DNA of 64,000 bases. Source: Verminephrobacter eiseniae EF01-2 (GTDB lineage: Bacteria > Pseudomonadota > Gammaproteobacteria > Burkholderiales > Burkholderiaceae_C). Position numbers and translations under genes: made by a program. Location: assembly GCF_000015565.1 (NCBI RefSeq), contig NC_008786.1, positions 682,001-746,000 of the forward strand, written 5' to 3'. Each line of letters opens with the position of its first letter. Position 1 is the stretch's first letter. The notes beneath the pieces are model-generated. The model was not told where the DNA came from. It saw nothing but the letters and a program-made list of their open reading frames with translations, and did not search any database. This document shows positions 8,634 through 19,311 of the stretch, one piece after another.

Positions 8634-9632
8634 TTACTGCGGGACCTGCAGACCTGCGGCCTGCACGAGCTGGGCGTTGCTCGCGATCTCTTGCTTGATG
8701 TAGGCGTCGAACTGCTCGGGCCTGAGCGTCCAGGCGTCGGCGCCGAGCTTGAGGAAACGCTCCTTCACCTCGGGCGTGGCCAGGGCCTTGACCACCTCGT
8801 CGTGCAGGCGCTCGACGATCGCGCGCGGTGTCTTGGCGGGCGCCATCATGCCGATCCAGAAGTTGAACTCCGAGCCGGGCACGCCGGCCTCGGCGGTGGT
8901 GGGCACCTCGGGCAAGGCGGCGGCCCGCTTGGGCGAACCCACGGCCAGCGCCAGCAGTTGCCCATCCCTGATCTGGCCGATGACCGGGGCGATGGGCGAG
9001 AAGTAATAGTCCACCCGCCCCGACAGCACTTCGGTCACGGCTTCGGCCGAGCCTTTGAACGGGATGTTGGTGGCCTCGATCCTGGCGGCGAGCCTGAACT
9101 TTTCGGCGTTCAGATGCGTGGCGCTGCCCTGGCCGGCCGAGGCAAAATTGATGCTGCCAGGCCGGGCCCGGGCGGCGGCCAGCAGCGCCTGCAACGTCCG
9201 GATGTTCTTGGCGGGCGCTATCACCAGCGCGTTGGGCAGCGACGAGATCGGTGTCACGCCGGCAAAGTCGGCCTGGGTGTCGAACGGCAGTTTGGCGAAG
9301 GTGCTGGGACTGACCGTGTGCGACGATGAATGGACCATCAGCGTATAGCCATCAGCGGGCGCCGTGGCCACGGCCTGCTGCCCGATGGTGCCGCTGGCGC
9401 CACTGCGGTTGTCCACCACCAGGCTCTGCCCCATGCTCTGGCCCATTTTGTCGGCAATGGCCCGCGCAATGATGTCGGTGGTGCTGCCTGCGGCAAACGG
9501 AACGATCACCCGGATCGGCTTGTTCGGGTAGCTCTGCTGCGCCAGGGCGCTCAGGAACAAGGTGGAGACGACGGCCGCCGCCAAGGCGAGCGCCGGTGCA
9601 TGGCGGGCGATGGGAACGCTGGGCATGGGCAT
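8634..9632 (-). CDS. tripartite tricarboxylate transporter substrate-binding protein (Bug family)
   Basis: A 332-residue periplasmic binding protein of the Bug/TctC family, abundant in Burkholderiales. A signal peptide ends near ALAQQ. The classical mature start YPNKPIRVIVPFAAGSTTDI is followed by VVDNRSGASGTIG. The ATG at 9632 is preceded by GGAGACC at a good distance; a second in-frame ATG lies 6 bases on. No TctA/TctB membrane subunits are nearby, as is usual for these orphans. It appears to be the promoter-proximal gene of the operon. The strong palindrome 43 bp upstream suggests it is a regulated gene. Confidence 0.9.
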   Translation of the reverse strand: MPMPSVPIARHAPALALAAAVVSTLFLSALAQQSYPNKPIRVIVPFAAGSTTDIIARAIADKMGQSMGQSLVVDNRSGASGTIGQQAVATAPADGYTLMVHSSSHTVSPSTFAKLPFDTQADFAGVTPISSLPNALVIAPAKNIRTLQALLAAARARPGSINFASAGQGSATHLNAEKFRLAARIEATNIPFKGSAEAVTEVLSGRVDYYFSPIAPVIGQIRDGQLLALAVGSPKRAAALPEVPTTAEAGVPGSEFNFWIGMMAPAKTPRAIVERLHDEVVKALATPEVKERFLKLGADAWTLRPEQFDAYIKQEIASNAQLVQAAGLQVPQ

Positions 9633-9674
9633 GGATTGGTCTCCGATCTCCGGTGTGGCAGGCTGTCGGCTGCA

Positions 9675-9702
9675 GATCAATTCACCTCTTGGTGAATAGA
9701 TC
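9675..9702. promoter_or_regulatory. 28-bp palindromic operator candidate
   Basis: Two 12-bp arms, GATCAATTCACC and GGTGAATAGATC, are inverted repeats with one mismatch around a 4-bp centre. They lie 43 bp upstream of the Bug-protein start codon. The core TTCACC–N4–GGTGAA has the size and symmetry of a TetR-type operator. A TetR gene lies just upstream, with a weaker similar site at its own start. That this protein binds here is inference. Confidence 0.55.
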
Positions 9703-9858
9703 GGCATTTTTCTGAATCCCCGCCTGCGCGTCAACGCATTCGCGTGCCGAGTCGTCAGGGGTTTACCCGCAAGCGCAGCGCAAGGCCGCCTATGGCGTGG
9801 CGCGTGGCCTGGGCCGCGCACCAGGGGCAGGGTTGGGGGGCTTGGCGCGCCGCCCTTC

Positions 9859-9914
9859 GTGTCGCGTCACCGATCGGATGTCGCAGGCAGACAGATGATC
9901 GGTGACGCGACATT
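9859..9914. repeat. short (56-bp) derivative of the 164-bp inverted-repeat element
   Basis: The terminal 16 bases TGTCGCGTCACCGATC are perfectly mirrored at the other end, with only about 24 bases between. The full-length copies elsewhere in the window have ~164 bp with the same termini, so this looks like an internal-deletion form. Its right edge abuts the tetR gene and supplies two bases of the tetR stop codon. Confidence 0.8.
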
Positions 9915-10563
9915 AGCTCCTGAGCACGTAGCCCATGATCACATCGCACATATGCGACAGCCGCTCGTTGCGCGCCTTGGGGGCCATCAGGTCGCGCCCG
10001 AAGATGGCCGACAGCGTGTGGTTGTTCGACAGGTAGAAGTACGCCAACCCGGCAATCGATATGTACAGTTGCAGCGGATCGACGCCGCCGCGGAAGCTGC
10101 CTGCGCGGCGGCCCCGTTCGAGCACCTCGCCGAGGGTTGCGATCAGCGGGGAATTGAGCTCCCGGGCGCGCTGCGATTGCGGCAAATGGCGCGCTTTGTG
10201 CAAGTTGGCGCTGTTCAGCAGCGTGAGGAACTGAGGGTTGTCCAGGTAGTAGGTCCAGGTGAACTCCACCAGCCGGCGAATGGCCGTGGCCGGCTCCAAC
10301 GCCAGCAGATCGAGCTGGCGCTCTTGCTCGCGGATCTGCATATAGGCCTGCTCCAGCACCGCCTGGAACAGCCTTTCCTTGTCCTCGAAGTAGTAGTAGA
10401 TCAGCCGCTTGTTCAGGCCCGCACGCTCGGCGATGCGCTCCATGCGGGCGCCGCCCAGGCCGTGCTCGGCAAATTCGTCGCGCGCTGCGCTGAAGATCGC
10501 GCCCTGCGAGCGGTCTGCGTCCCGCAGGCGCTCCTTGGCGGGGGTGTCGGTGTCTTTGGTCAT
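9913..10563 (-). CDS. TetR family transcriptional regulator
   Basis: A 216-residue repressor. The N-terminal helix-turn-helix (IFSAARDEFAEHG, then GGARMERIAERAGLNKRLIY and YYFEDKERLF, around residues 25–70) is canonical TetR. The C-terminal ligand domain (LEPATAIRRLVEFTWTYYLDNP) resembles TetR_C regulators of catabolic genes. The ATG at 10563 begins MTKDTDTPAKERLRD. The stop codon is formed at the junction with a short copy of the dispersed repeat, so the native C-terminus may have been altered. The likely targets are the Bug/ABC operon downstream and itself. Confidence 0.88.
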   Translation of the reverse strand: MTKDTDTPAKERLRDADRSQGAIFSAARDEFAEHGLGGARMERIAERAGLNKRLIYYYFEDKERLFQAVLEQAYMQIREQERQLDLLALEPATAIRRLVEFTWTYYLDNPQFLTLLNSANLHKARHLPQSQRARELNSPLIATLGEVLERGRRAGSFRGGVDPLQLYISIAGLAYFYLSNNHTLSAIFGRDLMAPKARNERLSHMCDVIMGYVLRS

Positions 10564-10573
10564 GCCCGAATGG

Positions 10574-10589
10574 TTCACTATCTGGTTAA
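10574..10589. promoter_or_regulatory. weak operator-like dyad at the tetR start
   Basis: TTCAC–TATCT–GGTTAA has the same arm sequence and 16-bp span as the core of the palindrome at 9675–9702 (TTCACC–TCTT–GGTGAA), with several mismatches. It lies 11 bases upstream of the tetR start codon, where an autoregulatory site would be expected. Confidence 0.35.
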
Positions 10590-10752
10590 CAAGGAGCCGG
10601 CGCTGCGTGTATCCTGGACTTGACGGCCACCAGGAAAACTGCGACACCAGCAGCTTCCAGACCCTGGCATCCGGTGCAATGCGTTGTTTCCGGCCTGCTT
10701 TTTCCGGCTTCTCGCCGGCTTCTTCCCGGTTTTTTCCAAGGACTTTTCACCC

Positions 10753-12627
10753 ATGACGGCAACTGTTTTTCACCGCCTGTCCCGCACCACGGGCCTGGGC
10801 ATTGCGGCGCTGGTCGTGCTGGCCGCCTGCGGTGGCAATGATGGCCCGGCCGCCCCGGTGGCTGCGCCCGAGCCTGGCCAGTACATGCCGCCGGAGCCGC
10901 CGACGGGTTACACGCCCAAGACGATAGCCTATGCCGGCAAGGACATGGTGGCGGCCGCCAATCCGCTGGCCGTCAAGGCCGGGGTTGACATCCTGGCCAA
11001 GGGCGGCAGCGCCGTCGATGCCGCGATTGCGCTGCAAATGGTGCTGAACCTGGTGGAGCCGCAATCGTCGGGCATCGGTGGCGGCGCTTTCATGCTGTAC
11101 TTCGACAAGGGGGCCGACAAGTTGCTGGCCTATGACGGCCGCGAAACCGCGCCCCGAAACGCCACCCCCGATCTGTTCATCGGTGCCGACGGCAAGCCGC
11201 TGGGCTTTCTGGCGGCCGTCGACGGGGGCCTGTCGGTGGGCACCCCGGGCGTGCTGCGCATGCTCGAAGCCGCGCACCGGGCGCATGGCAAGCTGCCCTG
11301 GAAGGATTTGTTCGACCCCGCCATCGCGCTCAGCGAAAACGGCTTTGCCATCTCGCAGCGCATGAGCGCGTCGATCGCCGGCGTGGCCGCGCGCATCGAG
11401 GCCCAGGGCGAGCCAGGCGCGAGCTATTTCCTGAATGCCGACGGCACGGCCAAGGCGGCGGGGACGATGCTGAGAAACCCCGAACTCGCGGCCACGCTGC
11501 GCGCCATCGCCACCGACGGGGCCAATGCGTTCTATCGGGGCGAGATCGCCCGGGACATCGTGGCCAAGGTCAGCGGCCACCCGACCAACCCCGGTCGGCT
11601 CGCGCTCGACGACCTGGCCGGCTACACCCACAAGCTGCGCGAGCCGGTGTGCGCCGTGTATCGCGTGCAGTACCGTGTCTGCGGCATGCCGCCGCCCAGT
11701 TCGGGCGGCATCGCCGTGTTGCAGACCCTGGGCATACTGCAGAGCTTTGACTTGGCGTCGTTGCAACCGAACACGCTCGACGCGGTGCATCTGGTGTCCG
11801 AGGCTTACCGCCTGGCCTATGCCGACCGCGCCCTGTATGTGGCCGATCCGGACTTCGTGCGCGTGCCGCAGGCCGGCCTGATCGACGCCGATTACCTCAA
11901 GAAGCGCGCCAAGCTGATCAGCATGCAAAAAACCATCGGCACACCGGAGGCCGGCACACCGCCCGGTGTCTACCACACCATGGGGCGGGACAACTCGCCG
12001 GCCCTGCCATCGACCACGCATATGTCGATCATCGACCGCGCCGGCAATGCGGTGTCGATGACGACCACCATAGAAAACGGCTTTGGCAGCCTGCAGATGG
12101 TGCGCGGCTTTTTGCTGAACAACCAGCTCACCGACTTTTCGTTCAGCGCCACGGACGCGGCGGGCGATCCCATTGCCAACAGCGTGCAGGCCGGCAAGCG
12201 CCCGCGCAGTTCGATGGCGCCGACCATCATTTTCAACGCGGCCACGGGCGAGTTCGAAGGCGCGATCGGTTCGCCCGGCGGTAGCGCCATCATCCAGTAC
12301 ACCGCCAAGAGCATCCTGGGCATGACGGACTGGGGCCTGAACGTGCAGCAGGCGATCAACCTGCCGAACTTCGGCGCGCAGACCAACGCCACCACCTCGA
12401 TCGAAAAGGGCTCGCTGATCGATACCGCCGCCATCCGCGATGGCCTGAAGGCGCGCGGCCACACCGTGGTGCAGACCGATTCCTTCACCAGCGGCCTGCA
12501 TGGCGTCGTGTTCAACGGCCTGCGCGCCGATGGCAAGGCCGGGTTGCTGGCGCGCAACCCCGGCGCCGGCACCTATGCCGGTGGCGCCGATCCGCGCCGC
12601 GAAGGCACGGCGCAGGGCAACGACTGA
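10753..12627 (+). CDS. ggt: gamma-glutamyltransferase (lipoprotein)
   Basis: A 624-residue precursor of gamma-glutamyl transpeptidase. The enzyme cleaves glutathione and transfers the gamma-glutamyl group to amino acids or water. A lipobox LAAC with Cys26 follows a hydrophobic segment, so the protein is probably membrane-anchored in the periplasm. Family segments are KGGSAVDAAIALQMVLNLVE, SSGIGGGAFMLY and PPPSSGGIAVLQ. The autocatalytic processing site is ALPSTTHMSIIDRAGN, with Thr near residue 421 becoming the N-terminal nucleophile of the small subunit. GSPGGS near the C-terminus completes the oxyanion region. The ATG at 10753 was chosen for the signal peptide. It is divergent from tetR. 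Confidence 0.92.
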   Translation: MTATVFHRLSRTTGLGIAALVVLAACGGNDGPAAPVAAPEPGQYMPPEPPTGYTPKTIAYAGKDMVAAANPLAVKAGVDILAKGGSAVDAAIALQMVLNLVEPQSSGIGGGAFMLYFDKGADKLLAYDGRETAPRNATPDLFIGADGKPLGFLAAVDGGLSVGTPGVLRMLEAAHRAHGKLPWKDLFDPAIALSENGFAISQRMSASIAGVAARIEAQGEPGASYFLNADGTAKAAGTMLRNPELAATLRAIATDGANAFYRGEIARDIVAKVSGHPTNPGRLALDDLAGYTHKLREPVCAVYRVQYRVCGMPPPSSGGIAVLQTLGILQSFDLASLQPNTLDAVHLVSEAYRLAYADRALYVADPDFVRVPQAGLIDADYLKKRAKLISMQKTIGTPEAGTPPGVYHTMGRDNSPALPSTTHMSIIDRAGNAVSMTTTIENGFGSLQMVRGFLLNNQLTDFSFSATDAAGDPIANSVQAGKRPRSSMAPTIIFNAATGEFEGAIGSPGGSAIIQYTAKSILGMTDWGLNVQQAINLPNFGAQTNATTSIEKGSLIDTAAIRDGLKARGHTVVQTDSFTSGLHGVVFNGLRADGKAGLLARNPGAGTYAGGADPRREGTAQGND

Positions 12628-12633
12628 AAGCCC

Positions 12634-12676
12634 CGATCAGACGATCAGACGATCAGACGATCAGACGATCAGACGA

Positions 12677-12681
<5 letters not shown>
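12634..12681. repeat. 8-bp tandem repeat CGATCAGA x6
   Basis: Six perfect 8-bp units fill the 49-bp gap between the convergent ggt and icd genes. The TGA stop codon of icd lies inside the last unit. Confidence 0.9.
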
Positions 12682-14914
<2,233 letters not shown>

Positions 14915-15204
14915 GGCTTGTCTCTCGAAACAGGGTATTTGTCAACGCCGCCGCTGCGGCACAGCGGGGCCCAATGCAGACGCTCCCGGATTGTCCTTGC
15001 TTGGCGCGCCCGATGCGGCCCGTTTTTGCAAACGAATCCCGTGATGCAAAATTCGACCGTCAACGAGGCCCTTTTTTTCTTTGACCAGGCGCGCGCCGTG
15101 GCGACGCAAGCCCCCCCGCTGCCGGGCTTGCCAAGACCCGGTGCGCGCTGCCGGCGACCAGCCCATCGACCGCAAGCGCAACGCCATCGCCTACAGTGGC
15201 GCAC

Positions 15205-16740
15205 ATGAACGACGCCCCGACACCCATCCCGACACCCATCCCGACGCCTATTCCGACGCCCATTCCGACACCCGCCGAGCGCGCCGCGCGCCAGGCCGAG
15301 GTGGTGCAGGCCCTGGGCCGCGTGCTGCCCGCCCATGCTCTGCTCTGGCACAGCGAAGACACCGCACCCTACGAATGTGACGGCCTCACGGCATACCGCC
15401 AGCGCCCGCTGCTGGTATGCCTGCCCGAGACCAGCGAGCAAGTGCAGGCCGTGCTCGCGCTGTGCCACCAACTGCAACTGCCCGTGGTGGCGCGTGGCGC
15501 GGGCACGGGCCTGTCGGGGGGCGCAATGCCCCACGCCATGGGGGTGACCTTGTCCCTGGCCAAGTTCAATCGCATCCTCGATCTGAACCCCGACAGCCAA
15601 ACGGCGCTGGTGCAATGCGGCGTGCGCAACCTGGCCATCAGCGAGGCAGCGGCGCCCTACGGCCTGTACTATGCGCCCGACCCCAGCAGCCAGATCGCCT
15701 GCACCATTGGCGGCAACGTGGCCGAGAACTCGGGCGGCGTGCATTGCCTGAAATACGGCCTGACGCTGCACAACGTGCTCAAACTGCGCGGCTTCACGGC
15801 GCAAGGCGAGCCGGTGGAGTTCGGCAGCGCAGCCCTGGACACCCCGGGCTACGACCTGCTGGCCGCCGTGATCGGCAGCGAAGGCATGCTGGCCGTGATC
15901 ACCGAGGTCACCGTGAAACTCATCCCCAAGCCCCCATTGGCGCGCTGCATCATGGCCAGCTTCGACGAGCTGCGCAAAGCGGGCGAGGCCGTGGCCGCCG
16001 TGATCGCCGCCGGCATCATCCCTGCGGGCCTGGAGATGATGGACAAGCCGATGACGGCGGCAGTCGAGGACTTCGTGCACGCCGGCTACGACCTGAATGC
16101 CCAGGCCATCTTGCTGTGCGAGAGCGACGGCACGCCCGAAGAGGTGCAGGAAGAAATCGACCGCATGAGCCAGGTGCTGCGGGCTGCGGGCGCCACCGCC
16201 TTGTCGGTCAGCCGCGACGAAGCCGAGCGCCTGCGCTTTTGGAGCGGGCGCAAAAACGCCTTTCCCGCCAGCGGCCGCATCAGCCCCGACTACATGTGCA
16301 TGGACTCGACCATCCCGCGCCGGCGCCTGGCCGACATCCTGTTGGCGATACAACAAATGGAGCAGAAATACCGGCTGCGCTGCGTCAACGTGTTCCACGC
16401 GGGCGACGGCAATCTGCACCCGCTGATCCTGTTCGATGCCAACGATGCCGACCAATTGCGCCGCTGCGAACTATTCGGTGCCGACATCCTGGAGACCAGC
16501 GTCGCCATGGGCGGCACGGTAACCGGCGAGCATGGCGTGGGCGTGGAAAAGCTCAACAGCATGTGCGTGCAGTTCAGCGGGCAAGAGCGCGCGCAGATGC
16601 TCGGCCTCAAGCACGCATTCGACCCGGCAGGACTGCTCAACCCCGGCAAGGTGATCCCCACGCTGAACCGCTGCGCCGAATACGGAAAAATGCTGGTGCG
16701 CGGCGGGCAGATCGGGCACCCCGGGTTGCCGCGCTTTTGA
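15205..16740 (+). CDS. FAD-linked oxidase, glycolate oxidase subunit GlcD-like
   Basis: A 511-residue flavoprotein of the FAD_binding_4 / GlcD family that oxidises 2-hydroxy acids such as glycolate or D-lactate. The FAD-binding segment VVARGAGTGLSGGAMPH is followed by ENSGGVHCLKYGLT. The C-terminal part contains VFHAGDGNLHPLILFD and TVTGEHGVGVEK, which are catalytic His motifs of the family. The N-terminus has an unusual repeat, PIPT four times over, encoded by a ~12-bp DNA repeat; catalytic homology starts after it. GlcE and GlcF partners are not adjacent, so it may act alone or with unlinked subunits. The ATG at 15205 was chosen over a GTG three codons earlier. Confidence 0.9.
   Translation: MNDAPTPIPTPIPTPIPTPIPTPAERAARQAEVVQALGRVLPAHALLWHSEDTAPYECDGLTAYRQRPLLVCLPETSEQVQAVLALCHQLQLPVVARGAGTGLSGGAMPHAMGVTLSLAKFNRILDLNPDSQTALVQCGVRNLAISEAAAPYGLYYAPDPSSQIACTIGGNVAENSGGVHCLKYGLTLHNVLKLRGFTAQGEPVEFGSAALDTPGYDLLAAVIGSEGMLAVITEVTVKLIPKPPLARCIMASFDELRKAGEAVAAVIAAGIIPAGLEMMDKPMTAAVEDFVHAGYDLNAQAILLCESDGTPEEVQEEIDRMSQVLRAAGATALSVSRDEAERLRFWSGRKNAFPASGRISPDYMCMDSTIPRRRLADILLAIQQMEQKYRLRCVNVFHAGDGNLHPLILFDANDADQLRRCELFGADILETSVAMGGTVTGEHGVGVEKLNSMCVQFSGQERAQMLGLKHAFDPAGLLNPGKVIPTLNRCAEYGKMLVRGGQIGHPGLPRF
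15219..15275. repeat. coding ~12-bp tandem repeat (Pro-Ile-Pro-Thr)
   Basis: About four and a half imperfect units of CCGACACCCATC encode repeated Pro-Ile-Pro-Thr at the extreme N-terminus of the GlcD-like protein. The third and fourth units vary at synonymous positions, so the repeat is not entirely recent. Confidence 0.75.
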
Positions 16741-16757
16741 CGATGGCATCATCAAAA
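16735..16757. other. 23-bp near-perfect palindrome over the glcD stop codon
   Basis: TTTTGACGATG and CATCATCAAAA are inverted repeats with one mismatched pair around a single central base. It overlaps the TGA stop of the glcD-like gene at the left edge of the AT-rich restriction-modification island. It could be a weak bidirectional terminator or a junction site; the sequence does not decide. Confidence 0.4.
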
Positions 16758-16804
16758 ACGGGAGGATTCCGGAAGTCCAATGCGCAGCAAGGGACAAGGG
16801 CAGA

Positions 16805-17539
16805 TCATCTTGCACAAGAGTTGAACTCGACCAACTGCTTCCAGTTGATGTCTCCATCGTCGTCACAATACTCGTTCACAAATTCCTTTGTGAATCTGTT
16901 GATCATTTGAAGATACGATTTCATGAAGTTATCGTTCTTCTCTTTCGCTTTGTATCCGAGTGGTTCAATGATTTCCGTGTAAAGAGTGTCATTTCCGGAA
17001 ATGAACTCCCAAAATCTTTGCCCGCAATATTTGAAGTATTCTCCCTTGTCAGGCTTCCTGTCTCGTCCGTAGCAACAGCCGTTGACGGCCATGATCTGAA
17101 GTTTTGAATTGCTTGTGCGCAGGGTTTTTTTCGCCGTCTTGAAATCAGAAATCATCTTTGCGACTTGTGAACTGTTGCCCCAATTCGGGCCGGATTTTAT
17201 TGCAACGATATGCCGAACTCCGTCATCGTCAAACTCCAGATCAACTCCCTGTATGCCTGACTTTTTCCCGTCGTAGACTTTTCCATTGATGAATATTGCC
17301 AGTCCTTCAAGCCAGTCGCCAAAGACTGTTTCCTCATTCGATGAAATATGCGCGTCAACGATTCCTCTGATTATCTGCTCTGCCGTGAGAACATGTTTTG
17401 CTTTGAAGAGATATGGATTTTTCCTTTTCAGGATTTGTGAAAGTCTCAAAGTGTCCAGGCTCTGGATTCTCTTTTGATGAAAAATGCCGATGTTCTGTTC
17501 AACGAACTGCGATATGTCCTTGAGATTCAATTTTTGCAT
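16805..17539 (-). CDS. type II restriction endonuclease (putative)
   Basis: A 244-residue protein, AT-rich in coding, directly downstream of a DNA methyltransferase gene. Residues around 110–135 carry GVDLEFDDDGVRHIVAIKSG, which fits a PD-(D/E)xK nuclease core (acidic residue, then a hydrophobic strand with xxK), followed by GPNWGNSSQVAKMISDFK. A later Cys-containing segment reads GCCYGRDRKPDKGEYFKYCG. An ATG at 17539 lies 13 bp after the methyltransferase stop; an alternative TTG at 17572 would overlap it. The pairing with a methyltransferase makes a cognate endonuclease the best call. The recognition site cannot be inferred. Base composition differs sharply from the neighbours, indicating transfer. 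Confidence 0.7.
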   Translation of the reverse strand: MQKLNLKDISQFVEQNIGIFHQKRIQSLDTLRLSQILKRKNPYLFKAKHVLTAEQIIRGIVDAHISSNEETVFGDWLEGLAIFINGKVYDGKKSGIQGVDLEFDDDGVRHIVAIKSGPNWGNSSQVAKMISDFKTAKKTLRTSNSKLQIMAVNGCCYGRDRKPDKGEYFKYCGQRFWEFISGNDTLYTEIIEPLGYKAKEKNDNFMKSYLQMINRFTKEFVNEYCDDDGDINWKQLVEFNSCAR

Positions 17540-17552
17540 GCTTTGCCCTGGA

Positions 17553-18377
17553 TCAGAGAAGATAAAGTTCAATGGGCCTCAATTGTTGTTTCACCATGTC
17601 GCAATATTCCGGAACGATGTCGATGCCGATTGAATGCCGTTGCATTTTGTTTGCAACCATCAAGGTGGTTCCGCTGCCCATGAAAGGGTCAAGAACCGTA
17701 TCCAGTCGTTTTGTGAAGAGTTTTATGAACCATTCTGGTAATTCTTCGGGGAAAGCCGCCGAATGATTTTTGTTGTTGCACTCCGTTGCAAGGTGTAGGA
17801 CATTGGTTGGATACGCTTTGCCCCGGTCGATCCAGTTGGAGATGTTTTTCCCGAAACCACTGCCGACTTTTGATGTGTCACGAATTTTGTCGGTGTCGGA
17901 AAGTTTTTTCAGCCGTGCCTTTGCCCAGTCACCCATTGGTACCATGACTTCCTCCTGATACATATTGAAGTGTCTGTTCTTGTTGAACTGCAACAACCGC
18001 TCCCAACTATCACGAAAACGATTGGGCCACTTCCCGGGATAACTGTTTTTCTTGTGCCAGATGAATTCCTCCGTCCAAAGCCAACCTTGTTTGCGCATTG
18101 CAATGATCAGTTCCATGACGTAAGTGCTCCGTTCGCCATCGACAACCTTCTCTTTGATGTTGAGAATGAAAGTTCCTGTCGGCTTGAGAACTCTCAAAAG
18201 CTGTCCGGAAATCGGAAGAAACCACTCGACATATTTGTCGTGGTGAATGCCACCGTATGTGTCCTTGCGCTGGTCTGCGTATGGAGGGGAGGTAACGATC
18301 AAATCAACAGAGTCGACTGCAAGCCTTGCAAGTTGGTCTTTACTGTCCCCAAGATATATGTCGGTATGGATTTCCAT
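17553..18377 (-). CDS. site-specific DNA methyltransferase (N4-cytosine/N6-adenine, beta-type order)
   Basis: A 274-residue amino-methyltransferase. Catalytic motif IV TSPPY lies near residue 30, ahead of the AdoMet motif I DPFMGSGTTL near residue 235. This order defines the beta class. The target base is either N6-adenine or N4-cytosine. It protects host DNA from the adjacent endonuclease. AAGGAAA lies about 10 bases before the ATG. The gene is AT-rich relative to the genome, and both genes are on the minus strand, methyltransferase first. No separate controller (C) protein gene is seen. Confidence 0.9.
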   Translation of the reverse strand: MEIHTDIYLGDSKDQLARLAVDSVDLIVTSPPYADQRKDTYGGIHHDKYVEWFLPISGQLLRVLKPTGTFILNIKEKVVDGERSTYVMELIIAMRKQGWLWTEEFIWHKKNSYPGKWPNRFRDSWERLLQFNKNRHFNMYQEEVMVPMGDWAKARLKKLSDTDKIRDTSKVGSGFGKNISNWIDRGKAYPTNVLHLATECNNKNHSAAFPEELPEWFIKLFTKRLDTVLDPFMGSGTTLMVANKMQRHSIGIDIVPEYCDMVKQQLRPIELYLL

Positions 18378-18651
18378 TTTATACCATTTCCTTGTGTCAC
18401 CAATGCAGGATCAAATTTGTTCGTGCCCGTCGCAACATCGTCCGCAGTGGTGCAAAACTGTCGGAATCGATGCGGGAATATTCTGGTCGACAGGCTCCTC
18501 AAAAATCGACGATGACAAACCAAACGCATATGGGACAAACCCTTGGCCGCCCACACGGCGCCCGGCGCCAGAGGCTTTCGGCGCACGGGGTCTGCCATGC
18601 AGCGCTCCTTGCCAAACCGTTCGGATGCGATGGGCCTGTGCCCGGGGCGGA

Positions 18652-19311
18652 TCAACCGCCGGACACTGCCTGGCTGTCTGTGGTTGCGGGCAACGGCTGG
18701 GGCGCGATGCGGCGCAGTTCTTCTTCCGAGATGATCTCGAACACCCGCACCACCTTGCGGACATCGCTCACGCCACGGACGATGTCGGTGGCCCGTTCGG
18801 CTTCGCGCTGCGAGACGCGGCCCATCAGGTAAACGATTTTGCGCTCGGTCACCACCTTGAAGGCGTTGGCCGAGAGGTCCCGGGCATCGACCAGGCTGGC
18901 GCGCACCTTGCCGGTGATGAAGGTGTCGATGGAGCGCTGGCCCAGCGTGGAGTTGGGCATCACGGCCAGGTCGTTCACCACCGAGCGCACGTTCTCCACC
19001 GCCGCCACGATCTGCTCGACGCTCTGGCGCTGCGCCGCGCCGGGCACTTCGCCGGTCAGCAAGACCTGGCGGTTGTAGCTGGTGACGTTGACATGGGCGC
19101 GCTCGCCCAAGGCCGCAACGATGCGGTTGACGGCGCGCAGTTCGATGCCTTCGTCTTCGATCTGCGTGCCGGTGGTGCGGCGGTCCAGCGCCAGCACGCC
19201 GCCGACCACGGTGCTGCCGACGATCAACGGGGCACAGGCCGACAGGCCGGCGGCCAGCGCAGCGGCGGCCAGCACGGTGCATGCAGTGCGGTGGTTCATG
19301 GGGGGGGGCAT
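18652..19311 (-). CDS. dolP: BON-domain outer-membrane lipoprotein (DolP/YraP-like)
   Basis: A 219-residue lipoprotein with signal peptide and lipobox LSAC. It has two BON domains of about 70 residues each: the first around RIVAALGERAHVNVTSYNRQ, the second around KVRASLVDARDLSANAFKVV. Homologues help maintain outer-membrane integrity. AGGAG lies about 8 bases before the ATG at 19311. The start overlaps the end of the SIS-domain gene by 16 bases, indicating translational coupling. The order rsmI / yraN–diaA–dolP is the enterobacterial and betaproteobacterial arrangement. Confidence 0.88.
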   Translation of the reverse strand: MPPPMNHRTACTVLAAAALAAGLSACAPLIVGSTVVGGVLALDRRTTGTQIEDEGIELRAVNRIVAALGERAHVNVTSYNRQVLLTGEVPGAAQRQSVEQIVAAVENVRSVVNDLAVMPNSTLGQRSIDTFITGKVRASLVDARDLSANAFKVVTERKIVYLMGRVSQREAERATDIVRGVSDVRKVVRVFEIISEEELRRIAPQPLPATTDSQAVSGG

